64,000 nucleotides of DNA from Gelatoporia subvermispora B (GCA_000320605.2 KB445812.1:372001-436000); one strand, 5' to 3'; shown: positions 24,432 to 36,088, numbered from the stretch's first letter. Translations and numbers: made by a program. The notes: a model not told the origin generated them from the letters alone.

Positions 24432-24676
24432 CTTTCCAAACAGGGATGTCTGCGTCTTGAGATATGGCATGAGACGTTGCCTCTCGATGATAAGGGCAGA
24501 AATAATGATGTGGTGGACGAGCCTGTTCCCGTCGGGATTGACCTTCATCGTCGGAAGGGGTGATGGCTTCCCGTCAGCGCGTGGCGCAAGGGGGATAGTG
24601 GTGAACGAGACGAGGAGGGTTGCAGTTGGTGTATTCTCCTGGCTGTGCAGATAACACTCGGTATCACCAAGTGTCA
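24432..24676 (-). pseudogene. Truncated 3' exon of a DUF6593 gene
   Basis: This is the duplicated last exon of the gene at 26865-27901. It keeps ECYLHSQENTPTATLLVSFT, VNPDGNRLVHHIIISALIIE and MPYLKTQTSLFG, but the normal stop codon (TAG) is changed to AAG, so the frame runs on to 24291. All upstream exons are missing because the duplication breakpoint lies in the preceding intron. It is not expected to make a protein unless fused to something else. Confidence 0.8.
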
Positions 24677-25159
24677 GGCCTTGAGAACTCATCTTGAAGC
24701 TGAGCTCGCTTTCGAGAGCAAGGAGAGATCAGCATGAGGCTGGCACGTGTTCCGATGTCCCGGAGACTTAAAAACCATCGCGGAAGCACTGGTAAAGTCA
24801 GACATGTTAGATATGGTGCTTAGTCATATTTTTCCACTCCCGTGGCTTCTCCTGTTCAGTAGGTAGGCCCTGGCAGATCACCCGGAGATCGGAACTTCCG
24901 CTGCACGTCATGTCAGCGCAGTAGCGCAGTCTCTCCGCCTCATGCAAGTGGACCTCCCGTTGCTCTTTCATAGTTAGCATTAGTGACATTGCAGACGTTT
25001 ATCTCGTGATAATCTTGGAGGGTGATCGGGACACAGTATTCTGGATCTGCTCATGTACATCCTTTGAGTCCCTGCGTCCTCCCAGAAGACACCAGCCTGA
25101 AAGTCCTGGGGCTATGTAGAAGGCAGTGCACCTCTTCTCACGGATAAGCGCACCGTGAT

Positions 25160-25317
25160 GCTAATCAGGAATAATTCTCCTCCCCTTACGTAGAGCGTCT
25201 TGTAGCGTCTGGACCGCCTTTCAAGATACTTGGTGACACGCGCTAGCAAGACGCAGTCAAGGCGCAAAAGTAAGGTAAGGCGCCAATCCAACACGACATT
25301 TCTCCGGTGTCACTAGG
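25160..25317 (+). mobile_element. Foldback/TIR element, copy 2 (MITE-like)
   Basis: Same family as copy 1: GAGCGTCTTGTAGCGTC, CACGCGCTAGCAAGACGCAG and CCAATCCAACACGACATTT all match the reverse complement of copy 1. The left terminal repeat is eroded (CTAATCAGGAATAATTC). Confidence 0.6.
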
Positions 25318-25465
25318 AATTGTTTGCTCCGCCGATGGGACGTTCATATCCTATGCATGACTCCAGCACCCTCATATCATTGCAAATTCGATCCACGAGG
25401 TCGTTGCTGCTCCGGATTCCCCTAAAGTCTGCTTCGCCTTGATCTCCTGCCCTAAAGCGCTAGCT

Positions 25466-26624
25466 ATGAGTATATCCCTTACACTGTCGCGCATCCTCAC
25501 CTTGTTCTTTACTGATGTCCTTCTGGGCATCCATCTCGTCACCTTATCCGTAACGATATGGATACAACTATGGAAGAATCCTGCCCGAGGCTTGAAGACG
25601 AAGTGGCTACTAGTGGCTGTGCCTATGACCATGGGGTTGATAGGCACGTTCGACGCTGTGCTAGATGTGGTATTGAATGTCGAAGTATGGACAAGTGGTG
25701 ACCTCGGGAAGTTCACTGACCGCGCGTCTTGGATCAACATCATGAAGGTTGTACCAAATGATCTAGCCCTTGCTTCTCTCCTGACACATGAGTTACATAG
25801 ATCATCGATCAGTTTGTGCAGACGCTTATCGGCGACGCCATCCTGGTCTGTTCGAGCCAGGTGTCGCATATCGCACAGTTGACATTGTGTGACAGATATA
25901 TCGGTGTTGGGTCGTCTATGACGGTCGCATTATGGTTATTATTGCCTCGAGCTTGATGTGGATGGCTACCTTTGTCCTGAGTATGCTGGTCATCGTTCGA
26001 TCTGCAGCGATTGACACGGCTAGCGGCATCAATGATCCTTCCTTGAAGCCATACATCACCTCCGTCTTCACTCTCACGGTAGCTCTGAACATCATAACGA
26101 CATGTGCGTGAGTCAATATCGAGAAGATTTGTTTGGACTCACGCACTACCTGCAGCTCTCATCATACTACGCATAATGAGGATAGGCGGCGAGGTGCGGC
26201 AATACATCGCGGGACACCGAAAAATGCATTACGCCATTCGCATCATCGTCGAATCTGGTCTCTTATATACGCTCACGGCATTCGTCATGCTGGTGACTGT
26301 TGTGACGAAGACGAACGCCGACTACATACCAGCAGACTCTGTAAGCCAATCCCCTTATGATAGTGCCGCTGAGAAACTTATTACGATCTCCTGCTTCTTT
26401 AGCTCATACAGGTCACTGGCATTGCCTTCGATCTCATGATCATCCGATTTGATAACCACTTGAACAAGACGACCGTCATCGAATCCGCCATCCGGTTCTC
26501 ATGTCGACCAGGTGTCAGTGGTCTCTCATGCACCATGCCGAGCACTGCTCCAGCCGTACCGATTCAGGCGCTACAAGAGACGTCGCTGGAGAAGGGCTCG
26601 CACTCAAAGAATGTCAGCGTGTGA
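25466..26624 (+). CDS. Seven-TM basidiomycete membrane protein, paralogue 4
   Basis: Near-identical twin of the gene at 23045, in the same orientation about 2.4 kb downstream. MSISLTLSRILTLFFTDVLL starts at ATG 25466; the helices and the motifs RCWVVYDGRIMVIIASSLM, VESGLLYTLTAFVMLVTV and VTGIAFDLMIIRFDNHL match. Substitutions between the twins are mostly conservative (VAIWLQ/VTIWIQ, ISRISG/IMRIGG, FITL/FVML) and the exon-intron structure is the same. It ends SHSKNVSV at 26624. Both twins appear functional. No ligand or pathway can be assigned. Confidence 0.87.
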
Positions 26625-26864
26625 ACGTGTAACACGTCCGGAGGAATGCAGTCAGCAGCAGCAGTCCTAAGGGAATTGTACATTTAGATACTATAGTAAT
26701 ACAGAGAGCACGGCAGCTAGAGCTCAAGATAACAGCATGAATAGAGCACAATGATGAGACAAAAGTCTTTTGGGGGAACTGTGAAGTCCTATATACGTCA
26801 AAACACCAAAAGAGAACGCATGAAGTATAGACACAACGGAGACATGATGGGATAGTGCGCGGCG

Positions 26865-27901
26865 CTATCCGAATAAGGATCTCTGCGTCTTGGGATTTGG
26901 CATGAGCCGTTGCCTCTCGATGATAAGGGCAGAAATAATGATGTGGTCGACGAGCCTGTGCCCGTCGGGAGTCACCTTCATCGTCGGAGGGGGTGATGGC
27001 TTCCCGTCAGCGCGTGGTGCAAGGGGGATAGTGGTGAACGAGGCGAGGAGAGATGCAGTTGGTGTGTTTTCTTGGCTGTGCAGATAACACTGGGTATCAC
27101 CGAGTGTGAGTGGTTGCGGCGGCATCGGGAAATCGGATACTGACATATTTGACAGGGCTCTCGCAGTGCCAGCTGAGATGCAGATCATGGTCGTTGTGCC
27201 ATCGCCACTGCCAGACACGCTACACACTGTCAGCATGCTGCGGTCTGGTCACAAGAGCAGAATGTACCTACGTCAGACTTGCCGCCTGACTTGACGAGGA
27301 CGGTGCTTGTGAACTTCTCCACGCCGTTGATGGTGACTGTTGGCTTCTTCTGCGAGATACCCATCCTGCACGAGTACAATTCGTGAATAACACATCTTCA
27401 GAAATGAATGTGACCTGGTACTCACTCGAATGAGCCTAATACCTCGCCGTCCTCTGTGCTACCTTTGCGTAGGACAGTTATATACGATGATGGGATGAAG
27501 CAGTTGAGCTGAACAGAGATGTGATAGTGCGGTCTTGAGTCTTCCGATAGCTGAAGGACCATCGAGTTGAAGGAGACGTTCTTGAACGTATAGGTGACGG
27601 GGCCAGTGGTGGCAGGGCAAGCTATCTCTGCTTCCTGCCGACTTGGCTTGCGTGAGCTGCCCAAGCCCGCACATGAGGCTGTGTGATAGGCTGCAAGAGG
27701 ACACACGACTCACATAGTCCTCCTCTCCCTCTCCATAGCCAGCGCTGCATACGCGTCGCTCAAGTATACGCCATGATCGGGATGGAGGATGACCTCGCTG
27801 CCGGGCGACGACACCGCACTCGACGGGGCGGAGCTCCCGCAGCTAAGATCTGGTGTCGGGGGAGGGTCCACACTGTCCTTGTAGCTGTACCACAGGCCCA
27901 T
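26865..27901 (-). CDS. DUF6593 domain protein (intact paralogue)
   Basis: Paralogue of the gene at 15013-16031. First ATG at 27901: MGLWYSYKDSVDPPPTPDLS, then HPDHGVYLSDAYAALAMERE. After an intron of uncertain end: VTYTFKNVSFNSMVLQLSED, CFIPSSYITVLRKGS, then MGISQKKPTVTINGVEKFTS; a small exon (VWQWRWHNDHDLHLSWHCE, about 27145-27220) aligns with the RWRFRNVDLRWDC segment of the other paralogue; the last exon is CYLHSQENTPTASLLASFTT to PKTQRSLFG and stop. Four or five exons in total. Its 3' part is inside the tandem duplication, and it is the parent of the fragment at 24432. Function unknown. Confidence 0.75.
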
Positions 27902-28034
27902 GGTGAGACGAGTCGGGGGCGGCCCACTGCGCACAAGACCCGCTTTTGACTCACCTCGGCAGTGTTTCGCGCAGCGGGTTTCCGCTAGTACTCGCGTTCC
28001 GTGTCACTGCAACGGCGTTCGCGACGTCGGTCTC

Positions 28035-28215
28035 TGAATCCTTCAGAATCATCCCGCTCGTTCAAAAACAGAACTAGAACCTGTGAAACGTCCCAGAAAG
28101 TTCGCGTACCTATCGGCTATGAGTAAGTCTAACCTAATTGTAATTTCCCGCGCACTTTTTTGAGATGTTTCACAGATTCTACTTTTTTCTTGAACGAGCG
28201 GATCCTGGAAGCAAT
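28035..28215. repeat. Imperfect inverted repeat, arms about 38 bp
   Basis: The left arm (28035-28072) contains CCCGCTCGTTCAAAAACAGAA; the right arm (28177-28215) contains TTCTTGAACGAGCGGATCC. The core CCGCTCGTTCAA is perfectly inverted and similarity extends outward (CCTTCAGAATCAT against ATCCTGGAAG). The loop is about 104 bp. Possible MITE or hairpin upstream of the DUF6593 gene. Confidence 0.6.
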
Positions 28216-28630
28216 CAAATTGGCGCTAACTGTTCGGCTGCGGCGTCAGAGGAGCTTTTTGTCGTGTGTGACGCCACCAGGTAACCAGACTTCGTGTGTA
28301 GGATCCGAGGCAAGTAGAGCAATGGTTGTAGACAGCAGAGTTAAGATCCTAATAGCGAGCGTAGGATAAGCAGAGATAGATGAAGGTAGCTGTGCTTGTC
28401 AGGGAACATGGTCGGCGGCAGCGGCGGTCATGGCTGTGTTCAATGCGAGCCGTCTCTCCGTACCCGAGTTTCTGAGCGCTTCGGGTCTCGAAGGTCAAAT
28501 TAGCCCGTTTAGGAAATAATCGGCGTTAGTTCGGCCATCTCAAAGGACCTCAAGCGGCTGTACGAGCAGGACAAGAGTGCAAATAATATATTTCATCTCA
28601 GCGTTGCAAAAACACGGGTCGTACATAAAT

Positions 28631-28710
28631 AAGGTGCGCAGTGTCCGTGGCTGCGAAAGAAGTCCGGGATAGGATGCGCAGTATCTGTGGCTGCGAAGAA
28701 GTTCGGGCGG
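28631..28710 (+). repeat. Tandem duplication, two 40-bp units
   Basis: GTGCGCAGTGTCCGTGGCTG and ATGCGCAGTATCTGTGGCTG begin successive 40-bp units, each continuing CGAAGAAGT(C/T)CGGG. Non-coding as far as can be seen. Confidence 0.8.
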
Positions 28711-31700
28711 CAGTCAAGTACTGTTCGACGGTCAAACTTCTCAAGGTACATAGCATTCCCGCAGCATAGCATAACGATACGTGGGGAAGTACTGGAGTGA
28801 TAGTGTAGATCAACCGCCCGTTTACGAGTCCTCATGCTCCTCTACATGCTGTGAGGCTCGTGATGAGCTCTTCTGCGGAGATTCGAGAGTATTTTCCCGG
28901 GAGCCAGTTCGTCCTGTAGCATCCGGCGGGTCAACACATTGTGTCAATAATGGGGTTATACATTTCTTCTACTGTATGTGACTGATGGTACATATCAGTT
29001 GCTCACCGATGATCCGGACCGTGGTAGGAGATGGGGTGGTTGACAGATGTGAGTTCTCTAGTCCTCAAGAGGAAGGCCGGAAGACCAAGACGAGCACCTT
29101 AAACGAATGGGAATCAGACGTAGGTGGCGAGGGGCCCGCATTCCGCGGTCGATGGAAGCTGCAAATCGCGTATGTCCGGTCACAACCTCCGAGAGACAGA
29201 CACAATCATCCCAAGTGGAGCATCGTCAGTGGTGGCGCCAAGTGACCTCGGCCTTACCCAGAACTGCGAGGATGAGATTACTGGAGTGCTACTCTGGATG
29301 TAGGGCCAAACGAAGGCGCAAAAGAATTTAGGATGCGATAATGTCGCACAATGGAACCGAGATAACTATCTTCTTAGCTAGCATTGGAAACTGCTGGACT
29401 TAAGAGGCAGTGAATAAGGCAAGGGCCCAGTAGCTGCTAGTTGTGGATGATGATGGCGTCGTCCTCGCCACAGCTGCAGTCAACCCCACCGAAATCACCG
29501 AGATCAGATGACCTGTCTTTGTGCATCTGGAGTACGGATGGTTATGGCCACAACGCGTCAACCCAGGAAACATAGACAGTAGTAGAGGTAGGTGTAGGAC
29601 AACAGTTCCGCTGGAGGGAGGTGGCCGTCCCGAGACAAGAGCGAGGGGGCATGCAGTCAAGTACACGAGGCCGTGCGGGAGACCGTATGAGAGCATCCCG
29701 TTAATGAACTAGTACCGCGGGTCATCGCGTTTGCTGCCCACTGCTCGAGACCAGCCGGCCGCCGGCGTATCGAACGTTGCCGGCATGACACATTCGCTGC
29801 CGTAGTTCTAGCTGTAAACCTCAGACTTGGGTCAGACGCTGTCATTCGAACATGGAGAAGCACAAAGAGAACGCTGAAGTCAAAGAGCCTAGATCGGGGC
29901 GAGGGGGACGTCCGCTTGGAGGCGTGGACAAGGCCAAGGTGCCTGCTGTAGGAAGCCGCAAGAATTCGACGTCTGTCAAGTGCGGAAATGAACAACATTA
30001 ACGGAGAGCTAAAGCACTTGACCGGGCCATGACGACGTTGCGCAAAACACGCGTTGACATTGCCCGCGATAGAGAGAACCTTCGAGACCGCAAATGCAAG
30101 CCAAGAACGCGTAATCATTAGCCGCTACAAAGAGAAGCCATAAGAGCGTGGTTCCGAGCCGGGGATGGCCAGGGGGGAAAGAAGTGACCCGTGTATAGCC
30201 TATTTCCCAGAATCTGTATTGACTTTCTGCTATGAAGCAGCTTTTGAGATGGAGTGCAGTGACTGACGTCAGAGGCTGCGATGCGCGACTTCAGAAGAGG
30301 ATAGCTGAGAAACATCCCACGAGAGCGCGGAGACGAACAAGAAGCAGAAAAAGAAAGGGTAGTGCGGTTTTGCTACCTCATTGCGAGTCGAAAAATTCGC
30401 CGGATGTTTGGTAATTGCAGGGGACAGGAATATCTTCCACGGGACAAAGTATGGTCGTTAAACTCCTGAGGATCATGGATTCGCATTTGTAATACCGAGG
30501 AGGGCGCTGGGCTCCATATACCGCCAGGGAGATCTTCGCATGGATTGCGCAGACGAGAAGACAAGAACCAAGGATAAGGAGAGTAGACGAGTCCTCCGTC
30601 GGCGAGCCGGCAGCCCAGCTCGTCTTACGGAAGCATATATCTGGGGTGCTCTAGCGGCTGCGCGGCGAACAGCGATAGAATACCAGGCTGTCCCGAGTCC
30701 TGCGCAGATGCGAACATGGTATGGCAGATGTCGAAGGGAGACAACAAGGGGCGCCGACGAAGCATACTTAGATGGGCGTCAGCCAGGCGGCAGTATCAGC
30801 CGGTGGCATGCGTTTTGACCTCGGACCGCATGCTGATTATTTTGGCTGTTCATAGTTGCCTGACAGTCTAGCACAGGGAGCAAGAACACTCGAGGTAACG
30901 CAAGTGCATAGATTGATATTGTTGGCCACAAAGGGCACCACCGAGCAGGTGCGGGAATAGACATTGAGAGCTGAGACTCAGAGACCGGGTCATGAGGCGT
31001 CCAGTTTCTCCGATCAGAGACGCACACTGTCCACGAAGCGTTTGTCAAGGCGTCTCGTCTCCCAGACCGGGGTAAATGAACACAGCATGGCATGATCTGT
31101 TCGCATGGCTTGCTGGGATAGACGGGCCGTACGACACGAGATGAGACCCTGTAGTGCGAACGGCGGGAGAGAGCAGTCCCTCGCGGGAGAGAGAGAGAGC
31201 AGGCGGCTGGGGAATTGTGCTACCAGGGTGGAAGTGCTTCTGGTTCGGCTTCGGGGAGCATTGGCGTTGAGAGGGTGGTGACGGCCAACCTAACTCCAAT
31301 TGGCGTGCATGGCTGGATGAGGGAATGTCGAGGAGGCAAACGAGTCTCGCAAAAGTGGGTCTATCAAGCGGAGATTGAATTTAGAGCAATCTGGTTGGTG
31401 TAATACGTCGGAGAAAGATACACCACGTGGCGCGAGGCACTGATGGGGACCAAGATGGGGCCTGGGAATTTCGAGCTGCCACAGCGTCCGCTGCCTCACC
31501 TTCACCACGTTCCTGGTGAGATAATCTGGAACAGTCCCGGAATCATCTGGCCAAGGCGCACAGTCCAATTCCATACGCATTGGCGTATATCAAGTCATCT
31601 GTGATATCGGAAGTACGATGACCTCAATCACCACCCCACGAGAGTTTCGAATAGCGCTCCCAATGGTCCGGCATCTGCGAAACACTCTCAGGACGCTATA

Positions 31701-31820
31701 AGAATTCTTATCCGGTTGGCGGTTTCTTCTTCTCGGCCTCTTCCTCTCTTGAGCCCAACGCTGCTCCCTGGTACCTTCAGACGTCGAGCTGGACTTCCCC
31801 CCCTCCATTCTCCTAGTACT

Positions 31821-33585
31821 ATGACCGAGTACACCACCTCGTCCGAGGCCGTACGCGAGTATATGGCATCTCGCGAACGAACGTTGCACTGGGTCCAGCA
31901 GCATTCGTCGTTTGGCACTGTGAATGGGTTCGCTTCCCCGTCGACGCCGCCATCCATCATTACCGATTCCGACGCACCGAGCTACGGGCCTTCCGACTCG
32001 GACGACGAAAGCAGTCATTCGCAGCCTCCACGAATGGTGCTGCGATATAACGACGGGAGGCCCGACATTCCTATTTCCCACGATGGGCTAGGCCCCAGTG
32101 GTACTGCCCCACCGTCTCGACATAGACTGCACCCCGCAGGGCTTCAAGGGTATCCTGCGCAGTACCCCACGAGCCATCACAGTCGATCGCAAAGTGGGGC
32201 GCACGCGCTGCCTATTCCTGATCCGCAGGCACGCTTTCAATCGCGTCACGGTCAGTCGTTGTCTTACGCAACGTCACACCACACAATCACTCCGCAGCCT
32301 GTTATCCCTCCTTCACGATCACCTGAGAGCATAGTGGTTCTCCCCTCGCGCCAGACAGATGAATCTGAGCCGCTCGCGCCTCCGCCGACCTCGACTCACC
32401 ACACATCTCCCCAGTCGCAATCCTCGCGACTGGCTCCTTCTGGCCCGCGACCGTTACCGTCTCAGCCCAGTTTTCATACATCATCCCCACGAAACCGCGG
32501 CTCGATAGATTTGCAACGACCGCATCCCCCACCACAATTCCAACCCAACATCGCCGCTCCGACTCCGCGTCATGCGTCAAATTCCGCGCATACCACTCAT
32601 TTGGCCTCCCCCTCACCACCGATCACACATTCACACTCGCAGCCAATCCCTCCCCAGGTCGGTGGAGCGAGATATTATGGAGGTTCTTATCACCCTCCGT
32701 CGTCACGCGTGCAGTCTCTGCCGTATCAGTACCAGCCACCGGCAATTGTGTACGCTCCTTCCTCGAAGCATTCCAAGATGCATTATGCACCTCCAGCGAT
32801 TGTTTATTCACCCTCGACGCATCACCCACATGCGCGCGTAGAAGCGCCATCCATCACTTTTAGCCATTCCGTTCCGGTCCCGCCACCGGCAGGCGCTGGT
32901 TACTACCCGCAGGCAGGCCCGACCGCGCAGCCTCCCAGCCATCCTCGTGGAGCATCGAATCATGAAGCAGCCGTTGCTGTTCACCATGGCTCTATGGATG
33001 GAAGCCACAGTCGCTCTCCCGACCGCGGCCGGAGCCTCAGCCGTAACACGAACAATTCACTCGGTCGTACGACCATGAGTGATCTTGTCATAATCGACCA
33101 TGCGCCGACCAGCTCCCGGTCACCATCGAGGACCGGCAGTGACTGCGACAGCCAGACCTCCGGGAGCACTTACTACGTCCTCCCATCCCCTGGCCAAAAG
33201 GTCCAAATCATCGTGAGTCAATTTTTGAGTTTCATGCCACGCCATCTTTCCGTCACTATTACGCGCCGCGGACGGCATTTTGCATGCGCACAACCTCCGC
33301 GATCACACGAGGCCGTGTCTGTTCTCGCACTCTCTAACGTGCCGTGTCCTTCCATGACAGGTACCGAACTCGTCGTCGCTCTACACAGCGAGCTCGACGA
33401 CCAAGTCCGCACATAGCCCCCTTTCGCAGCGGAAGCCGTTCTTCCAGCGGATCTTCAGCATCCCGAAGGGCGCCGGCTCGGCGGACTCGCGGGGCTCAGG
33501 CGGTCAGGGTAAGAGGCTTGCGCGACGGCATACGCTCGGAGGTGCTCACTTGCGCGCCGGAAGGCCTCTTGACCCTGATCGCTAG
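31821..33585 (+). CDS. Pro/Ser/His-rich disordered protein, unknown
   Basis: I do not recognise this protein. ATG 31821 begins MTEYTTSSEAVREYMASRER, a short charged helix-like N-terminus (RTLHWVQQHSSFG). About 430 residues of low-complexity Pro/Ser/His/Gln sequence follow, with repeated YxPPAIVY(A/S)PS motifs (PPAIVYAPSSKHSK, PPAIVYSPSTHHP). A phase-0 intron at 33213-33360 follows SPGQKVQII. The last exon is VPNSSSLYTASSTTKSAHSP, then RKPFFQRIFSIPKGAG and RHTLGGAHLRAGRPLDPDR, stop 33583-33585. Length is about 538 residues. The conserved-looking ends around a disordered centre suggest a scaffold or regulatory protein, but no domain is seen. Confidence 0.75.
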
Positions 33586-34011
33586 ACTATTCGGCTGGCG
33601 CAAACGCCAGAAGACAAAATCGTGGGGCCACGTGATGGTACGGGGGCGCTCACTCGGAGTATGCTCGTGACCGCTCTTTTTTCGCTTTTTCGCGATACCT
33701 GCCATCTCATGGTTGTATGTTTGGTGTACTCTTTGTAGGTTTCAGCTGTCTCAGGGGTTCGCATTGATACTCTCACATATATCGTACTACTACCTGTCTT
33801 CACATCATCCAGATAGCATAGGTCTCACTGCACTGTAATAGCCGAGCGCTCATAGAATACACGCGGCTCTTCGAAAAATCTACATTCATGCTTGCTAAAT
33901 AGCTGAGCATTTGCCAGAGTTTGGCAACGTCTTGGAGTGAAATTGGGGTTTCTCCAGGATGATATCCATCGGTGTGATCATCGTCAGTGCGTCTATCTAG
34001 TTATATGTAAT

Positions 34012-36088
34012 TCACAAGTAGTACTTATAATCGGGGCGCATGTCTCCCGTGTGTTCCTTCAATTCCAGAGTAGTAGTAGCGAGTTGTGAGCGGATCTCTC
34101 GTTTGTGGTTCTCGGCGTTTATTCCAAAAAAGAAAAGGATGTCGGCTGCGATGCTGACGCACAGGAAGGGGATGCAGATACTGTATCCCTGGGTGTATCT
34201 CGGGGCATCTTTGGTCAAAAACGAGAGTGTTGCGATAAAGCAGCCAACTAAGGCACACGGTCTGTCAGAACGCGACTCATGGCTACTAGGCGGAAAGGAA
34301 CTTGCTGTTTCCAAAGCCAATCTGCCAAGCTGTCCCTACTGCACGTTGGTGATGGCCTGTGACTTTCCCGACGGTCAGTGATGGTAGAATAAGAGAATAA
34401 CCGAAGGAGACTCACGATTGGTAGTGGACCAGCAGATCACGATGGGCATAGCCGAGTATGCGCCCGTTGAAGATAAGAATAATGCTCCGTATTGCAGGTG
34501 TATTTTCACGGACCACGAGAAGGATAATAAAACCAGCGAGAGAGACTAAACTCAGTCCCACTGCAAAGATAAAGCGATGTCGCGTGTAATCCGACGCTGC
34601 TGCTGCCATCATTGCTACCACAAAAGCGACGGCCCACTGTGGTACGGAGAGTAGCTGAGACTGAATGTTCCCATTCCCGAGAGATTGGATAATTATTAGA
34701 GCGAAGTACGCTGAGATTTATGTGAGCCAAATGTACTTCATATGATGGATCGGGTGCTTACCGTAGCTCAATGCAGGTACGATGAGGCCGAAATACATGA
34801 AGCCGCTGATGTAGAGCTTATCTGTCACGACGATGTCACGAAATGTTCGAATCAATGAAGTGCAAAGAATCGCACAATCTTTGAATATATTGAGCACAAT
34901 TCTGGGGGTCAGCGGCTCCAGTCTTTTCGAGTCACCGACATCCTCATATAGGCGTGCTTTGACAAAGTCCTTCTCATCGTCGGAAAGCCATGCTGCCTCC
35001 TCGGGAAAGTCTGTGATAATGAAGTACAAAACTATAGACATGGCACAAGTAAGAGTTCCCTCTGCATAGGAGAGCTTGAGTAAACACAGGATGTAGAAGT
35101 ATGGTGGACCTACCCAGGATGAAAATCCATCTCCAGCCACGAAGTCCCCGAACGCCGTCTCTTGCCGATCGCGCTAGCTAGGAGACCTCCGAACCCTCCT
35201 GCAAGGGAAGTGGACGAGAGGAAGAACGAGAAGCGCTTTTGCGATTCAGATCGTTTGTACCACCTGAGAAATCCGGAATCAGGACCTGTTTCACACAAAT
35301 CGTTGAAGTCACGACTGACATGGACATCAGATAGAAACATGCAGGAAGGGTGCCCGTCACTACTAAGCCTGCATTTCGAAGATTATGAGCGAGGAACATT
35401 CGCTGCCAAAGTCATACAACACACCCAAGAAGAATCGGGTAGCAATGAGACCGCTCAAGTTCTGCGTGAGACCTTGTAGGACTGAGATGAGACCGAACAG
35501 GAACATGCAGAACGACACTGCTCTACCACTGTCAGCTTCATTTTTTGGTTATCAAAAGGTGATACGTACGCAACACGTGAGGTCTGAACCTCTTCACCAG
35601 AGCATTCGAGGGGATCTCAAATAGCACATAAGGGACAAAGCTGATAGAGTGGTAAGGTTACCAGGGAGAGGTCTGCTTGAGCAACGGTAAGTTTTTGCTC
35701 ACAATACCACAAGGGCGGTATTGAGATGATTACCCTCGAGGTTGAGGTCAGTCTTCAGCCCGAATAATACAGCGTTGGAAATATTCACGCTAAGATACAT
35801 CAATATGTATACAGATGTCCACATGTAGTACTCTCAAACATACCGATCAAGGGACGCAAGGAAATACATCATGGTTAAGGCGGGCACGACCCGTAAGTCG
35901 ATTTTCCTCAGGAGCTTTCTCTCGTCAATTCTCCTGGCGGCGTCGTTGCCTGCAACATCGTCCACGACGTCTGAGATAAAAGCAGCGTCGTTTTTGATGC
36001 AATCGCTCTGGGAAATAAGCAAGGCCCTTTAGAGTCTGAGGAGTGTACGAATACTCACCGATTTTGCAAACTGCGGAGAGCTTGCCAT
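34012..36088 (-). CDS. MFS transporter, allantoate/vitamin permease (DAL5/TNA1) type
   Basis: Predicted plasma-membrane symporter of the fungal anion:cation symporter family (allantoate, nicotinate, pantothenate or biotin precursors). ATG 36088 gives MASSPQFAKS, then a cytosolic N-terminus (ERKLLRKIDLRVVPALTMMY) with the family's RKxDxRxxP motif just before TM1 (FLASLDR). Later exons give NISNAVLFGLKTDLNLE, FVPYVLFEIPSNALVKRFRP, CMFLFGLISVLQGLTQNLSG, WYKRSESQKRFSFFLSSTSL, DFPEEAAWLSDDEKDFVKAR (the typical central loop), TRHRFIFAVGLSLVSLAGF, GTAWQIGFGN and KDAPRYTQGYSICIPFL. At least nine introns. It ends HTGDMRPDYKYYL at 34012. About 490 residues expected. The substrate cannot be told. Confidence 0.87.

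Larger units (their letters stand above)
22330..24675 (+). repeat. Tandem segmental duplication, unit 1
   Basis: Direct repeat of unit 2. Homology starts around GCTGAGCTCACTTTCGAGAG and runs through the spacer, seven-TM paralogue 3 and the 3' exon of a DUF6593 gene, stopping inside that gene's intron (GGTATCACCAAGTGT). The coding parts differ by few bases. Confidence 0.85.
24700..27105 (+). repeat. Tandem segmental duplication, unit 2
   Basis: Direct repeat of unit 1, beginning GCTGAGCTCGCTTTCGAGAG and ending inside the penultimate intron of the intact DUF6593 gene (GGTATCACCGAGTGT). It contains paralogue 4 and one foldback element in the opposite orientation and at a shifted position compared with unit 1. 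Confidence 0.85.
27902..31820. other. Gene-poor region
   Basis: About 3.9 kb without a supported gene. It holds the inverted repeat at 28035-28215 and the tandem repeat at 28631-28710. Around 29850-30620 the plus strand shows short basic, coding-like stretches (for example EPRSGRGGRPLGGVDKAKV at about 29875) interrupted by stops and frame changes, which could be a decayed coding sequence or transposon relic. I cannot name it. Confidence 0.45.

Noticed and set aside
29657..30118. 153-codon minus-strand frame
   Set aside because: Composition looks random, and plus-strand basic stretches overlap it; no support.
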